Under the pieces are notes generated by a model. That model was not told the DNA's origin, ran no database searches, and saw only the letters and a program-made list of their open reading frames with translations. A DNA stretch of 64,000 nt, taken from assembly GCF_900156735.1 (NCBI RefSeq), contig NZ_FTOL01000014.1, positions 28,315 through 92,314 of the forward strand. The letters are read 5' to 3'. This document shows, one piece after another, positions 25,057 to 34,194 of the stretch; position 1 is the first letter of the stretch, and each line of letters begins with the position of its first letter. The position numbers and the translations under genes were made by a program. The stretch is from Chryseobacterium ureilyticum (GTDB lineage: Bacteria > Bacteroidota > Bacteroidia > Flavobacteriales > Weeksellaceae).

Positions 25057-27417
25057 TTACTTAAATAAATATCTGAATTTTACATAGAAAGCACGTCCCT
25101 GCTTCTGAAGTCTGAAATTGTCATATGCCAGCGCATCAGTAAGATTGGTTACATCAAATGCTACGTTGTATCTTCCGTTCTTCATGGAATAACTTATTCC
25201 TATATTGTGAAGGGTTTGTCTTGGGATAATCGGAATATTTCGTGGATTTCCATAGGATTTCCAGTTTTTATAGAACCATTCCGTCATCTGTAGTCCGTAG
25301 TAAAGTTCTACACGGCTGTCTTTCTGAAACCAGTCATCTTTACCTATGCTTACATTCACGTTTCCAAACAGCCAAGGTTGGTTCGGAACATCTTTTTTGT
25401 ATGTTGCAGAAATAACATCCTCACTTTTATTGGCAAATTTTGTATTATCTGAAGCTCTATTATAGCTCACATTCATTAATACATTCAGGAGTCTTTTATA
25501 TTGATAACTCAATTCTCCTTCCAGCCCGCGGGTTAAGATATTAGAAAGGTTTTCATATTTAAAAGTACTGTTGTACAAATTAGGAACAGTATAAATAAAA
25601 TCCTTTGTATCACGGATATATCCGGCACCTTCTATACGGAAAGCATGTGCTCCCCAATGATGATTGTAATAGAAACCTGCGTTTACATTATTACTTGTTT
25701 CAGGCTTCAGATTCATATTACTGGTAACAGCAACACCATCTCCGAAGATTTCCTGAGGTTCCACCAAACGATAAGAACGTTCAAATGATCCTTTAAGTCC
25801 AAAATCTCTCGTAATCTTTACAGTGGTAGCGAAACCATATCCCCAGTTGCTAAAATCATCTTTTGTAGGGTTATCAGTTCTGGTTACCGGATCGAAAACC
25901 ATTTTCTGAAGTCCTACATGATAATATTTAGCAAAGAAGACATTCGTCCAGTGTCTGTTGAAAAAATCCTGCTGATAAGCCATAGACAAAATCTGCTTGG
26001 TCATTTTTGCCGGATCAACATCACTTTTCTCTTCTTCCAGTTTATTGTATGTCGTATTTTTAAGATAATCAAATACATAGTTGAAAATCAATTTATGGTT
26101 TTCAACTATTTTGTAAGTAGTTCCCAATTGTGAATAAAAACGGTCTTCATGCTGCATAATAATACTTCTGCCTCCTTTTTCGCTTGAAGCGGAAGGTTCA
26201 AAAGTACCATCCCAGCTGTATTTACGCATAAGAGTATCAGTGGCTTTCTGAACACTCTTAGAAAAACCTGCATACACATTCACATCCAGATGATCATTGA
26301 AAAGGTTTGCTTTCTTATATTTTAGAAAGTAGTTGCTTGCTTCCCCGTTTTGCTTTACTCCACCATACACTACATCCTGATTGGAACCAGTCTGGATCTG
26401 CTTATCAAAAACAGATTGCGAAGCTCCCACAAAGAAAGAATCTGCCCAGCTTTTGTTTTCAAGCCCAAATTCAGCCATACCGAAGACTGATTGGTACCTG
26501 TCATTAAAACGTTTTACATTTCTCAGTTCATATTCATTTTTAGCCCCATTCCAGATTTTCATATCTTTCATCAGATAATTGTTATCCGAGTGGTTATAAA
26601 AACTATTGATACGAAGGATAATCCCCGTTTTTTCATCTTTGAACTGCCCATTAAGATTAATACGCTGTGTATTAAATGATCCTAAACTTATTCCGGCATC
26701 CAGATAATTTTTGCTACTATTCGGAGTGATGATATTCACAGCCCCCCCCATCGCATCAGTACTTAGATGAATAGGAACAACGCCTTTATAAATCTCTACA
26801 CGATCTGCCATGTTTACAGGCAATGTACTCAGATCTACTCCTTTTCCCAGCATTTCCAATGGAACTCCATCTATGAAGAATTTCACTGCTTTACCGGACA
26901 TTCCGTTGATAGAGAAGTTATAATCTGAACCTACTCCACCTTGTTGGCGAACTTTAATCCCAGTTGTTCTGTTCAAAACCTGATTAAGATCTGCTGTAGT
27001 ATTTGCCAGTTTTGCCACATCAATAGCATTAACAGTAAAAGCACCGTCCTGCAGTGCTTTCACCTTACCTTTTCCGTGTACTATAATTTCATCTACAGCT
27101 CCTCGATCCTCAACCAGTTGAATACTTACTAGAGACCATTCGCTACTGAAGTTCATTTTCTTTTTGAACTTTTTGTAACCACCCAGACTGAAAACTAAAG
27201 TAGCCTCTCCTTTCTTGTAATTGATTTTAAAATTTCCGTTTTGATCGGTTTGGGCTTTAATTTTTGTATCTTCCACAAAAATATTTACTCCATTTAATCC
27301 CTGTTTTTTGTCATCCTGTACAACTCCCTGAACCGTAAAATCGGTATTCTGTGCTTGAATAAGGGAAATTGAAAGCGTAAAAATGAGAAAGATAAAAAGA
27401 CGTTGATACAATTTCAT
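25057..27417 (-). CDS. TonB-dependent siderophore-type receptor with carboxypeptidase-like N-terminal domain
   Basis: Outer-membrane receptor of 786 residues. After the signal peptide (ending near 'LIQAQN') is a CarboxypepD_reg-like beta-sandwich (about 27-110, 'FTVQGVVQDDKKQGLNGVNI'). The plug follows (about 120-230, 'GIKVRQQGGVGSDYNFSING', 'DAMGGAVNIITPN') and then the barrel, ending in '...GRAFYVKFRYLFK' with a terminal aromatic-lysine end. 'TNLTDALAYDNFRLQKQGRA' is the usual last-strands signature. It is followed by the DUF4374 lipoprotein gene. Promoter and a perfect palindrome overlap the presumed transcription start, pointing to iron-responsive repression. Confidence 0.92.
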   Translation of the reverse strand: MKLYQRLFIFLIFTLSISLIQAQNTDFTVQGVVQDDKKQGLNGVNIFVEDTKIKAQTDQNGNFKINYKKGEATLVFSLGGYKKFKKKMNFSSEWSLVSIQLVEDRGAVDEIIVHGKGKVKALQDGAFTVNAIDVAKLANTTADLNQVLNRTTGIKVRQQGGVGSDYNFSINGMSGKAVKFFIDGVPLEMLGKGVDLSTLPVNMADRVEIYKGVVPIHLSTDAMGGAVNIITPNSSKNYLDAGISLGSFNTQRINLNGQFKDEKTGIILRINSFYNHSDNNYLMKDMKIWNGAKNEYELRNVKRFNDRYQSVFGMAEFGLENKSWADSFFVGASQSVFDKQIQTGSNQDVVYGGVKQNGEASNYFLKYKKANLFNDHLDVNVYAGFSKSVQKATDTLMRKYSWDGTFEPSASSEKGGRSIIMQHEDRFYSQLGTTYKIVENHKLIFNYVFDYLKNTTYNKLEEEKSDVDPAKMTKQILSMAYQQDFFNRHWTNVFFAKYYHVGLQKMVFDPVTRTDNPTKDDFSNWGYGFATTVKITRDFGLKGSFERSYRLVEPQEIFGDGVAVTSNMNLKPETSNNVNAGFYYNHHWGAHAFRIEGAGYIRDTKDFIYTVPNLYNSTFKYENLSNILTRGLEGELSYQYKRLLNVLMNVSYNRASDNTKFANKSEDVISATYKKDVPNQPWLFGNVNVSIGKDDWFQKDSRVELYYGLQMTEWFYKNWKSYGNPRNIPIIPRQTLHNIGISYSMKNGRYNVAFDVTNLTDALAYDNFRLQKQGRAFYVKFRYLFK

Positions 27418-27419
27418 TA

Positions 27420-27436
27420 TTTATAATTATTATAAA
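27420..27436. promoter_or_regulatory. Perfect 17-bp palindromic operator, Fur-type candidate
   Basis: TTTATAAT-T-ATTATAAA, fully symmetric, only 2 bases upstream of the receptor start codon and overlapping the expected transcription start of the promoter at 27440-27470. One base different from the dyad at 20249-20265. Binding protein inferred to be Fur or a similar metalloregulator. Confidence 0.65.
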
Positions 27437-27439
27437 TAG

Positions 27440-27470
27440 CAAAATTAAACGTTACTAATGAATCCTCAAA
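27440..27470 (-). promoter_or_regulatory. Bacteroidota-type promoter of the receptor/DUF4374 operon
   Basis: On the minus strand TTTG (27470-27467), 19-base spacer, TAATTTTG (27447-27440), matching the TTTG / TAnnTTTG consensus exactly. The start site would fall about 5-8 bases further, inside the palindromic operator, leaving a very short leader. Confidence 0.75.
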
Positions 27471-27780
27471 GGAAAAGACTTTATTATTTTTAATCATTCT
27501 AATTAGTTTTAATGCTAATTAACAAACTTTTGCTAAATAAATTTGTAAAACACTCAAATTCAACCACAAATAGATAAATAAAAGTTTATTATATTTTACA
27601 AGTATGAAATAAGTCATATTTAAAATGACACTTAATTTAATAAATATCAATCAATTTTTATGGCATTTTAGTAAAATAACAAGCCAAAATAAATTAAATA
27701 AATCTATCTTAACTCAACTTTTCTTAATATTATACTCTGGAATTTATAATCTATTTTTTTTTAACTGATAACCTCCTGTC
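27471..27780. other. AT-rich intergenic region
   Basis: About 310 very AT-rich bases upstream of the receptor promoter and before the small membrane protein gene. No gene, repeat or RNA recognised. Confidence 0.5.
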
Positions 27781-28089
27781 TTGCCAATAGTATCTTTTAT
27801 ATTGCGAATTATCAAAAATTATAAACATCTTCTGATAAGATTTATCAGTCTTGCGATCCCCTATTTCTTGTGGTTTGCCATGTTTGCAGAAGCCGGATAT
27901 AAGCGTCAGACCTATGATCTTGATATGTTTCCTCTTGATCTTTTTTTCTTATTAGCTGGATTAATAGGTCTTGAAACTTTTTATCTGATCTACAGGAAAC
28001 AAAAAAAACAATATGTAATGAACATACTGCTTTTGATTTTCTTTACGGTTCTGTATTTTGTATTACCTCATCGGGATAATTTCAATTAA
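27781..28089 (+). CDS. Small membrane protein (start uncertain)
   Basis: Unknown function, up to 102 residues with three hydrophobic helices (about 18-36, 50-66 and 78-96) separated by charged loops ('EAGYKRQTYDLDMF', 'YRKQKKQYVM'). There is no ATG at the beginning; the frame opens after a stop at 27769-27771, and TTG at 27781 or 27802 are the only early starts. Composition and the clean helix-loop layout argue that it is real. Convergent with the next gene. Confidence 0.5.
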   Translation: MPIVSFILRIIKNYKHLLIRFISLAIPYFLWFAMFAEAGYKRQTYDLDMFPLDLFFLLAGLIGLETFYLIYRKQKKQYVMNILLLIFFTVLYFVLPHRDNFN

Positions 28090-28122
28090 GACGAGCATGA
28101 ATACAAGGTATTCAGATTCTGT

Positions 28123-28611
28123 TTAAGGTATTGTTTCTACTCCTGATAATTTGAAATTTCCTTTTTCCTCTTTCAGCCAGAAAACAAACTGTGCTCCTTC
28201 ATGTCCATCACCGAATTCGTTAGGACGATTAATTGTGTACAGTACAATATAATCTCTGTCACCAAATCCGGGATCTGATCCGTCTGAGGAGAATTTTGTT
28301 TCATTACGTTTAAGCCTTTCCAAAAGTTCTTTATTGAAAATAGTACTGACGTGTTTATTATAAAATATGTTCTTATTTACAAAAGCATTTTTATAGGATG
28401 CTGTTTCAAAACAAAGACTACAATAGACTTTTTTGGTAGTCAATGGTTCCAGTGCTTTATAGTTCTTTTCTGTAATCAGATTGATGATCTGTTGGGTAAA
28501 TACCTCAGCCTTAGCTTGTAGCGGCTTTTGGTCCTCTCCTGATTTTTGCCCGTAGCAAATGAGTTGTAATCCCAATACAAAAAGTATTGACAGGTATTGT
28601 GTTAATTTCAT
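28123..28611 (-). CDS. Hypothetical exported protein
   Basis: A 162-residue protein with a signal peptide (residues 1-22, ending 'LICYGQ'). The mature part has a helical start and a later beta-rich part ('DYIVLYTINRPNEFGDG', 'GAQFVFWLKEEKGNFKLSGV'), the order of NTF2-like or DUF4878-like domains, but not enough to name it. Two cysteines in 'YCSLCFET' may form a CxxC disulfide. A lipoprotein gene lies 30 bases upstream on the same strand, so the two may be co-transcribed. Confidence 0.65.
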   Translation of the reverse strand: MKLTQYLSILFVLGLQLICYGQKSGEDQKPLQAKAEVFTQQIINLITEKNYKALEPLTTKKVYCSLCFETASYKNAFVNKNIFYNKHVSTIFNKELLERLKRNETKFSSDGSDPGFGDRDYIVLYTINRPNEFGDGHEGAQFVFWLKEEKGNFKLSGVETIP

Positions 28612-28641
28612 TTTAATAATTTTGTGATTGTGTATTTTAAA

Positions 28642-29310
28642 TTAGCAGGGAAACCACCAGTGAATAGATTGTACCCTGTTGTTCTTAAAGTATATATTGA
28701 TATGCCCGTCAGAAATATTCTCCTTATCTTCCCTCAGTCTGATCAACTGTACTTTTCCTCTTCCGGGAGAATCCAGCTCAGAAATATTTTTTACGGAATT
28801 TGGAAATATTTTTTTAATATCATCAATGGTAGAGCTTCCATCTATTTTTATCCCTTTATACAAGATATAATTTCCGTTGAGAAACCAAAATTCATTCACT
28901 CCTACTTTCTGTTCAGTATTTTCAAAGCATGATTCATTTTTATATAAGTATTTATCATTCTTCCCATCACCAGTATCTTCGAAGATGTAAGTACAAGGCT
29001 GAGTTTCTGACATTAGTTTTGTACTGTCTGCCTTTCCGAATACTTTTTCAAAATCTTTCAGTTCAAAAATTCTTTTTAGTTTTCCGTTAAACAATATGTC
29101 TTTTTCCAGCATGACCTCATCCTGTCCGTCATCTTCCAGTGTTTCATTTTTCACTTCTGCAGGCTGAGTAACATTCAGGCTTACTGAATCGGACTGAGTT
29201 TTCTGATCACTGGTTCCGTTGATAGATTTCGGTTCTTCTTTGATTTCTTTTTTGTCTTCTTTACAGGAATAAAGGGAAATTGCGAGTAATAAAATTGAAA
29301 AATACTTCAT
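28642..29310 (-). CDS. Hypothetical lipoprotein
   Basis: A 222-residue protein. The signal ends 'AISLYSC' (C16), followed by a highly charged linker of about 50 residues ('KEDKKEIKEEPK'). The folded part contains 'FELKDFEKVFGKADSTKLMS', two cysteines ('QPCTYIF', 'NESCFEN') and 'LYKGIKIDGSSTIDDIKKIF', and ends '...VQSIHWWFPC'. Such 'duplicated ligand-like' repeats occur in small periplasmic proteins of Bacteroidota, but no family is recognised. Likely in one unit with 28123-28611. Confidence 0.68.
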   Translation of the reverse strand: MKYFSILLLAISLYSCKEDKKEIKEEPKSINGTSDQKTQSDSVSLNVTQPAEVKNETLEDDGQDEVMLEKDILFNGKLKRIFELKDFEKVFGKADSTKLMSETQPCTYIFEDTGDGKNDKYLYKNESCFENTEQKVGVNEFWFLNGNYILYKGIKIDGSSTIDDIKKIFPNSVKNISELDSPGRGKVQLIRLREDKENISDGHINIYFKNNRVQSIHWWFPC

Positions 29311-29573
29311 AGTTTAGTTTTGATTCATTGCATTAAAACCGGAATTCTGATAAAAAAGTAAACACCTACAACATTTTCAATCCTTACAACCGGAGATATT
29401 TTATAAAAACGAAAATACAAAAAACCATGTATTAAAGTACTTCTAAGTTGAATATTAACTTTTATTATAAAAAATTAGAAAACGAATTTTTATTTTTTAC
29501 TGTTGTTTTTTTATTTTGTATTTTTAATACCTATCCTATGATGAAAAAACTTACTCACTAATAATCATGTAAT

Positions 29574-30068
29574 ATGCCCAATATTCATCACTTTATTCTC
29601 ATTGGTTCATCAAAAGAAAAGGTTTTTGATGCCCTCAGTAGTCAATCCGGATTATCTGCATGGTGGACTTCTCATACCAAAACCAATTCAGAACCGGGCA
29701 GCATTGCCAGATTTTCCTTTGGTCCTGAGTACTTTAAAGATATGAAAATTACTAAGCTTAGACCTTTTGAAGAAGTTCAGTGGCATTGTATTGCCGGAGC
29801 ACAAGAGTGGATTGGGACGACTATTACTTTTCAGCTTATATCGGGAAACAAAGAAGTTTTACGAAAAATACATCCTGAAATCGAAGGACAGATTGAGCAA
29901 TTAGTCTATGATAGCGGTACATTACTGATGTTTCATCATGAAGGCTGGAGTTCCTATTCTCCAATGTTTGCCGAATGTAATTATACCTGGGGACAATTTC
30001 TGAGAAGTTTAAAATTACTTTGTGAAACCGGAAAAGGTAAGCCCTGGCCTCATCAACACAGAATCTGA
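29574..30068 (+). CDS. SRPBCC / AHSA1-like START-fold protein
   Basis: A 164-residue cytosolic protein with the activator-of-Hsp90-ATPase-like pattern. It opens 'HHFILIGSSKEKVFDALSSQ', 'GLSAWWTSHTKTNSEPGS' follows, then 'ITKLRPFEEVQWHCIAG' and a C-terminal helix 'NYTWGQFLRSLKLLCETGKG'. This fold binds hydrophobic ligands in a cavity, and bacterial members have varied roles in small-molecule handling. It has its own 260-base upstream region and no obvious operon partner. Confidence 0.85.
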   Translation: MPNIHHFILIGSSKEKVFDALSSQSGLSAWWTSHTKTNSEPGSIARFSFGPEYFKDMKITKLRPFEEVQWHCIAGAQEWIGTTITFQLISGNKEVLRKIHPEIEGQIEQLVYDSGTLLMFHHEGWSSYSPMFAECNYTWGQFLRSLKLLCETGKGKPWPHQHRI

Positions 30069-30126
30069 GTTATAGATAGATTTTTAAATATAAAGTCAGA
30101 AAACAATTCATTGGCTGTTTCGTTTC

Positions 30127-30236
30127 CTAACGCAGATTATTATTCTCTTTATAAATTGAATTATCAGTTTCTTTAAGAAAATCCTGATAACTAAAGCTTG
30201 TAGACTTGTGCTTACGATACTCAAAATAGTCTTTAA
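30127..30236 (-). pseudogene. Possible remnant of a gene's C-terminal end, overlapping the DUF3291 stop
   Basis: Minus-strand frame that opens inside the end of the DUF3291 gene, in a different frame, and continues past its stop to TAG at 30127-30129. It would read NVDIKDYFEYRKHKSTSF followed by SYQDFLKETDNSIYKEN. The composition looks protein-like but no start codon is available. It may be a decayed gene end or chance. Confidence 0.25.
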
Positions 30237-30239
30237 TAT

Positions 30240-30689
30240 CTACATTTCCGGGTGCTGAAAAACTGTCTGAAAATTGAAAGCAAATTCTGAGGGACCGTTT
30301 TTCTGAAGATATTCTAACCGTTCCAATGCTTCTTCTACAGTAGGATATTCATTGTCTTTTATCCACCAAAGTACGTAATAAGCTTTCCCATATTTTTGAA
30401 ACCATTCTTTTCTTCGACGTATAAAATCAACGTGAAATGTTTTATAGGTAAAATACTCCAATGATTCTTTATTTTTCCAAACTGAAAGATTGATGATCAC
30501 CTGCTCATCATTAAACGGATTAAAACTTGCTGCATTATCCTCTTCATCCTTTAATCTCCAGATAAATCCTTCACTTTCTTCTGCTAATTGATTTACAGCA
30601 TCAAAATGGTCAGAAAATTCTTTCATTACAGGATCTTCAATGTTTACTCCAATCATCCTCGCTACATTGATTTGTGCTAATTGATACAT
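30240..30689 (-). CDS. DUF3291 protein (dimeric alpha/beta-barrel, monooxygenase-like)
   Basis: A 149-residue protein from the ATG at 30689 ('MYQLAQINVARMIGVNIEDP'); an upstream ATG would add 20 poorly conserved residues. The pattern 'FIWRLKDEEDN', 'INLSVWKNKESLEYFTYKTF', 'HVDFIRRRKEWF', 'YYVLWWIKDNEYPTVEEALE' is that of DUF3291, a ferredoxin-like dimeric barrel related to antibiotic-biosynthesis monooxygenases. It is divergent from the HxlR regulator gene with 93 bases between starts, so HxlR probably controls it. Confidence 0.87.
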   Translation of the reverse strand: MYQLAQINVARMIGVNIEDPVMKEFSDHFDAVNQLAEESEGFIWRLKDEEDNAASFNPFNDEQVIINLSVWKNKESLEYFTYKTFHVDFIRRRKEWFQKYGKAYYVLWWIKDNEYPTVEEALERLEYLQKNGPSEFAFNFQTVFQHPEM

Positions 30690-30782
30690 TTTATTATTTA
30701 TTGTTTTATGTCTATTATTGTGTAAAAATAGATGCTGCGGCATTAGCATAAAATAACTATCAATTTAGATACTATAAAAAAG

Positions 30783-31145
30783 ATGGAAAAAGAATGTGAA
30801 ACTTCGTATATCAATATTGGAGAAAAATCTTATCCATGCGCGGTAAGCTTTGTCATGGACCTCATCGGAGGAAGATGGAAAGGTGTCATTCTCTGTCATT
30901 TAAGAAATGGTGACAAACGCTTTGGAGAATTAAAAAAAGAACTTTCTTTTATTACCGAAACCACATTAAGTCTTCAGCTAAGACAATTGGAAAAAGATAA
31001 TCTTATCACGCGAACCGTTTTCGGAACTAAACCTCCTGTGAAAGTAGTTTACAGTTTGTCTGACCTGGGATTGTCATTTATTCCTTTATTGGATAATATT
31101 AATGAATGGGGAAAAGATATTCTGGAAAAGAAAATGACATCTTAA
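30783..31145 (+). CDS. HxlR-family winged-helix transcriptional regulator
   Basis: A 120-residue regulator. The core 'VMDLIGGRWKGVILCHLRNG', then 'RFGELKKELSFITETTLSLQ' (recognition helix) and 'LEKDNLITRTVFGTKPPVKV' (wing) is the HxlR signature. Cysteines C5 and C19 precede the DNA-binding domain; many relatives respond to electrophiles through such a cysteine. Divergent from the DUF3291 gene, its likely target; the shared 93-base region should hold its operator. Confidence 0.92.
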   Translation: MEKECETSYINIGEKSYPCAVSFVMDLIGGRWKGVILCHLRNGDKRFGELKKELSFITETTLSLQLRQLEKDNLITRTVFGTKPPVKVVYSLSDLGLSFIPLLDNINEWGKDILEKKMTS

Positions 31146-31220
31146 AAACTGATGAAGCTTTGAACACTTTCTTTTCAACTTTTAAGATGCCTTTTCATTT
31201 ATTTCTCTTTTGAGAATTTT

Positions 31221-31772
31221 TTAATAAGCTTTATTGCCTTTAATCGTTAAAGCATGTTTTGTTTTTATTGAAGGGCAACACCTGCCATCTTCTTCAGCAT
31301 ATTCCAGTCTTTCTACGATGATTTTACCGTTTTTGATGGTGTCAAAAGCAAAAAGATAATCCGGTTCGTATCCTGCAATTACTTTCACGGTCTTTCCATC
31401 GTTCTTGTACAATGATAATCCCTGCCCTATGATCGCGTTTCCGCCTTCGGGAGCAATATTCCAATAAATTGCGATATCTTCTATCCCATCACCTGTAAAA
31501 TCACCTGTATTAGGAACTTGAAGGTCAATTACTCCGTCATAGGTTTTAAGAATATTGGGTAAATAATCATCAAACTGTTTCATAGCAAGTTTTACAGCTT
31601 CGTCTTTTGAAATTCGGTTTTCTGATGATTTTGCTTCTTCTGAATGCGTTTTTTGTTCCTGAGAAAGATGCTTTCCTTCTTTCAGTTCATCATTTTTATT
31701 TCCTTTACGTTCTGATTTATTGCAAGCTGTCAAAATTACTGTAAGACATAGGAAGCCGATAATTTTTTTCAT
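31221..31772 (-). CDS. Hypothetical lipoprotein
   Basis: A 183-residue protein with lipoprotein signal 'LTVILTAC' (C17), a charged linker, and a folded part that includes 'IDLQVPNTGDFTGDGIEDIA', an FG-GAP/calcium-loop-like DxTxDGxxD stretch. It ends in 'GRCCPSIKTKHALTIKGNKA'. The layout resembles small VCBS/FG-GAP-type periplasmic proteins. No assigned role. Converges with the HxlR gene. Confidence 0.65.
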   Translation of the reverse strand: MKKIIGFLCLTVILTACNKSERKGNKNDELKEGKHLSQEQKTHSEEAKSSENRISKDEAVKLAMKQFDDYLPNILKTYDGVIDLQVPNTGDFTGDGIEDIAIYWNIAPEGGNAIIGQGLSLYKNDGKTVKVIAGYEPDYLFAFDTIKNGKIIVERLEYAEEDGRCCPSIKTKHALTIKGNKAY

Positions 31773-31861
31773 ATGTTTTGTAATGAGTATTTGTTTCTGA
31801 TGACGTATTGTGGATAGATTTCGGATATTATTTAGAAAATTTAAATATTACCTTTTATCTG

Positions 31862-32092
31862 TCACAAACTTAAAAAGTATAGAAGTATAATACAAATCGG
31901 GATAACGCTCATAGCTCCGGCAATCAGAAATACATTTCTATAATAAGATTTGGCTTTGGATTGTGTTTTCCTTGCCATCAGATAAGTAACTAATGTTGCG
32001 ATACCACCTCCGATGATAAAAGCCAGCACTCCAATTAAGACAATTCCCATTACAATATCCGAAGTCTGTATAAATACCTGTAAAAAATTCAT
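31862..32092 (-). CDS. Small two-helix membrane protein
   Basis: Unknown function, 76 residues, with two hydrophobic segments (about 12-38 and 52-76) joined by a basic loop 'MARKTQSKAKSYYRN'. ATG at 32092. It lies between a lipoprotein gene and the dnaK terminator, on the same strand as both. No recognised domain. Confidence 0.55.
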   Translation of the reverse strand: MNFLQVFIQTSDIVMGIVLIGVLAFIIGGGIATLVTYLMARKTQSKAKSYYRNVFLIAGAMSVIPICIILLYFLSL

Positions 32093-32130
32093 TGTTTATT
32101 TCAATCTTGATGGATCTAAATTAAAAACAA

Positions 32131-32166
32131 AACCGGTGGTAACCAAAATTACCACCGGTTTATTTT
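32131..32166 (-). terminator. Intrinsic terminator after dnaK
   Basis: Twelve-base arms AACCGGTGGTAA (32131-32142) and TTACCACCGGTT (32149-32160), 6-base loop. Read on the minus strand it is followed by a TTTTGTTTTT tail. It is about 37 bases after the dnaK stop. Confidence 0.88.
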
Positions 32167-32196
32167 ATAATTAAATGTTAGTGTTTCCTACATTTA

Positions 32197-34092
32197 TTAT
32201 TTTACTTCTTCAAAGTCTGCATCCTGTACATCTTCACCTCCAGCGTTGTTTGCACCTGCATTTTGAGCACCTGCATCAGCACCTGGCTGTTGACCTGCTG
32301 CATATAATTCTTCAGAAGCTGCCATCCATGCTGCATCTAACGCTTCAGTTTTAGCTTTTACGTCATCAGCATTTTTAGCTTCGAAAGCAGTTTTTAATTC
32401 TGCATGAGCTGCTTCGATGGCTGCTTTTTTGTCAGCAGAAAGTTTCTCACCGAATTCTTTCAATTGCTTTTCAGTTTGGAAGATCAATCCGTCAGCTTTG
32501 TTGAAGATTTCTACTTCTTCTTTTCTCTTAGCATCAGCTGCAGAGTTTTCCTGAGCTTCTTTCTTCATTCTTTCGATTTCTTCGTCAGAAAGACCTGAAG
32601 AAGCCTGGATTTTGATAGACTGCTCTTTACCAGTTCCTTTATCTTTAGCAGATACACTTAAGATACCGTTTGCATCAATATCGAAAGTTACTTCGATTTG
32701 AGGAACTCCTCTTGGTGCTGGTGGAATATCTGTAAGGTCGAATCTACCGATTTCTTTGTTATCGTTGAACATAGATCTTTCACCTTGTCCTACTCTGATG
32801 CTTACAGCTGGTTGGTTGTCAGAAGCTGTAGAGAATACTTCAGATTTTTTAGTTGGGATCGTAGTGTTCGCTTCAATTAATTTAGTGAATACAGAACCCA
32901 TCGTTTCGATACCTAAAGAAAGTGGTGTAACGTCAAGAAGTAATACGTCTTTTACGTCTCCTGTTAATACACCTCCCTGAATAGCTGCTCCGATTGCAAC
33001 AACCTCATCCGGGTTAACACCTTTAGATGGTTTTTTACCGAAGAATTTTTCTACTTCTTCCTGGATGATTGGGATTCTTGTAGAACCACCTACCAAGATT
33101 ACTTCGTCAATATCAGAAGTTGATAGACCAGCATCTTTTAATGCTTTAGCAACCGGCTCCATAGATCTTCTTACAAGATCTGCAGATAATTGCTCGAATT
33201 TAGCTTTAGTTAAAGTCTTCACTAAGTGTTTAGGACCTGTAGCTGTAGCTGTGATATATGGTAAGTTGATCTCAGTCTGTGGAGAAGAAGATAACTCAAT
33301 TTTTGCTTTTTCAGCAGCTTCTTTCAATCTTTGAAGAGCGATTGCGTCTGATTTTAAATCTACACCTTCTTCAGCTTTGAATTCGTCAGCCATCCAGTTG
33401 ATGATCACATCATCAAAGTCATCACCTCCTAAGTGAGTATCACCGTTTGTAGATAATACTTCGAATACACCATCACCTAAATCAAGGATAGAGATATCGA
33501 AAGTACCACCACCAAGGTCATAAACTGCGATTTTCTGATCTTTATGGTTTTTATCAAGACCGTAAGCTAATGCTGCAGCTGTAGGCTCGTTGATAATTCT
33601 TTCTACTTTAAGACCTGCAATTTCACCAGCTTCTTTAGTAGCTTGTCTTTGCGCATCGTTGAAGTATGCAGGAACAGTGATTACCGCTCTTGTCACTTCT
33701 TGTCCAAGGTAATCTTCAGCAGTTTTCTTCATTTTCTGAAGAGTCATTGCAGAAATTTCCTGTGGAGTATATTCTCTATCGTCAATCTTTACTTTTACTG
33801 TATCATTCGGTCCAGCTACAACTTTATAAGGTACTCTTGAGATCTCTTTTGCATCTTCTTTAAAGTGCGTTCCGATAAATCTTTTGATAGAGTAAACAGT
33901 TTTAGTTGGGTTTGTTACAGCCTGTCTTTTTGCAGGATCTCCTACTTTTCTCTCTCCGTCTTCTGTAAATGCTACGATAGAAGGAGTCGTTCTTTTACCT
34001 TCTGCGTTAGGAATAACAACAGGGTCTTTACCCTCCATTACAGCAACACAAGAGTTGGTTGTTCCTAAGTCAATTCCAATTATTTTACTCAT
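32197..34092 (-). CDS. dnaK: Chaperone protein DnaK (Hsp70)
   Basis: ATP-dependent cytosolic chaperone that binds exposed hydrophobic stretches and works with DnaJ and GrpE. The 631-residue product has the full family layout: actin-like ATPase domain beginning 'MSKIIGIDLGTTNSCVAVME', the 'VPAYFNDAQRQATKEAG' and 'AVYDLGGGTFDISILD' signatures, and 'EVILVGGSTRIPIIQE'. A substrate-binding domain ('DVTPLSLGIETMG', 'VTFDIDANGILSVSAKDKG') and a lid follow, ending '...DADFEEVK'. It is alone: dnaJ and grpE are not neighbours. No CIRCE element (TTAGCACTC-N9-GAGTGCTAA) is seen upstream. Confidence 0.98.
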   Translation of the reverse strand: MSKIIGIDLGTTNSCVAVMEGKDPVVIPNAEGKRTTPSIVAFTEDGERKVGDPAKRQAVTNPTKTVYSIKRFIGTHFKEDAKEISRVPYKVVAGPNDTVKVKIDDREYTPQEISAMTLQKMKKTAEDYLGQEVTRAVITVPAYFNDAQRQATKEAGEIAGLKVERIINEPTAAALAYGLDKNHKDQKIAVYDLGGGTFDISILDLGDGVFEVLSTNGDTHLGGDDFDDVIINWMADEFKAEEGVDLKSDAIALQRLKEAAEKAKIELSSSPQTEINLPYITATATGPKHLVKTLTKAKFEQLSADLVRRSMEPVAKALKDAGLSTSDIDEVILVGGSTRIPIIQEEVEKFFGKKPSKGVNPDEVVAIGAAIQGGVLTGDVKDVLLLDVTPLSLGIETMGSVFTKLIEANTTIPTKKSEVFSTASDNQPAVSIRVGQGERSMFNDNKEIGRFDLTDIPPAPRGVPQIEVTFDIDANGILSVSAKDKGTGKEQSIKIQASSGLSDEEIERMKKEAQENSAADAKRKEEVEIFNKADGLIFQTEKQLKEFGEKLSADKKAAIEAAHAELKTAFEAKNADDVKAKTEALDAAWMAASEELYAAGQQPGADAGAQNAGANNAGGEDVQDADFEEVK

Positions 34093-34194
34093 AATATTTT
34101 TATTTTTTTCTAATTTTTATATTTAATTTACACTCACTATTTCACAATATCTGTACCATTCAAAAAATAGTGACAAAATGACACAACAAAAATA

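Noticed and set aside
32404..34068. Several plus-strand frames of 60-89 codons opposite dnaK
   Set aside because: They are antisense shadows of a highly conserved gene with strong codon bias; products are low-complexity Ser/Phe-rich and have no domain.
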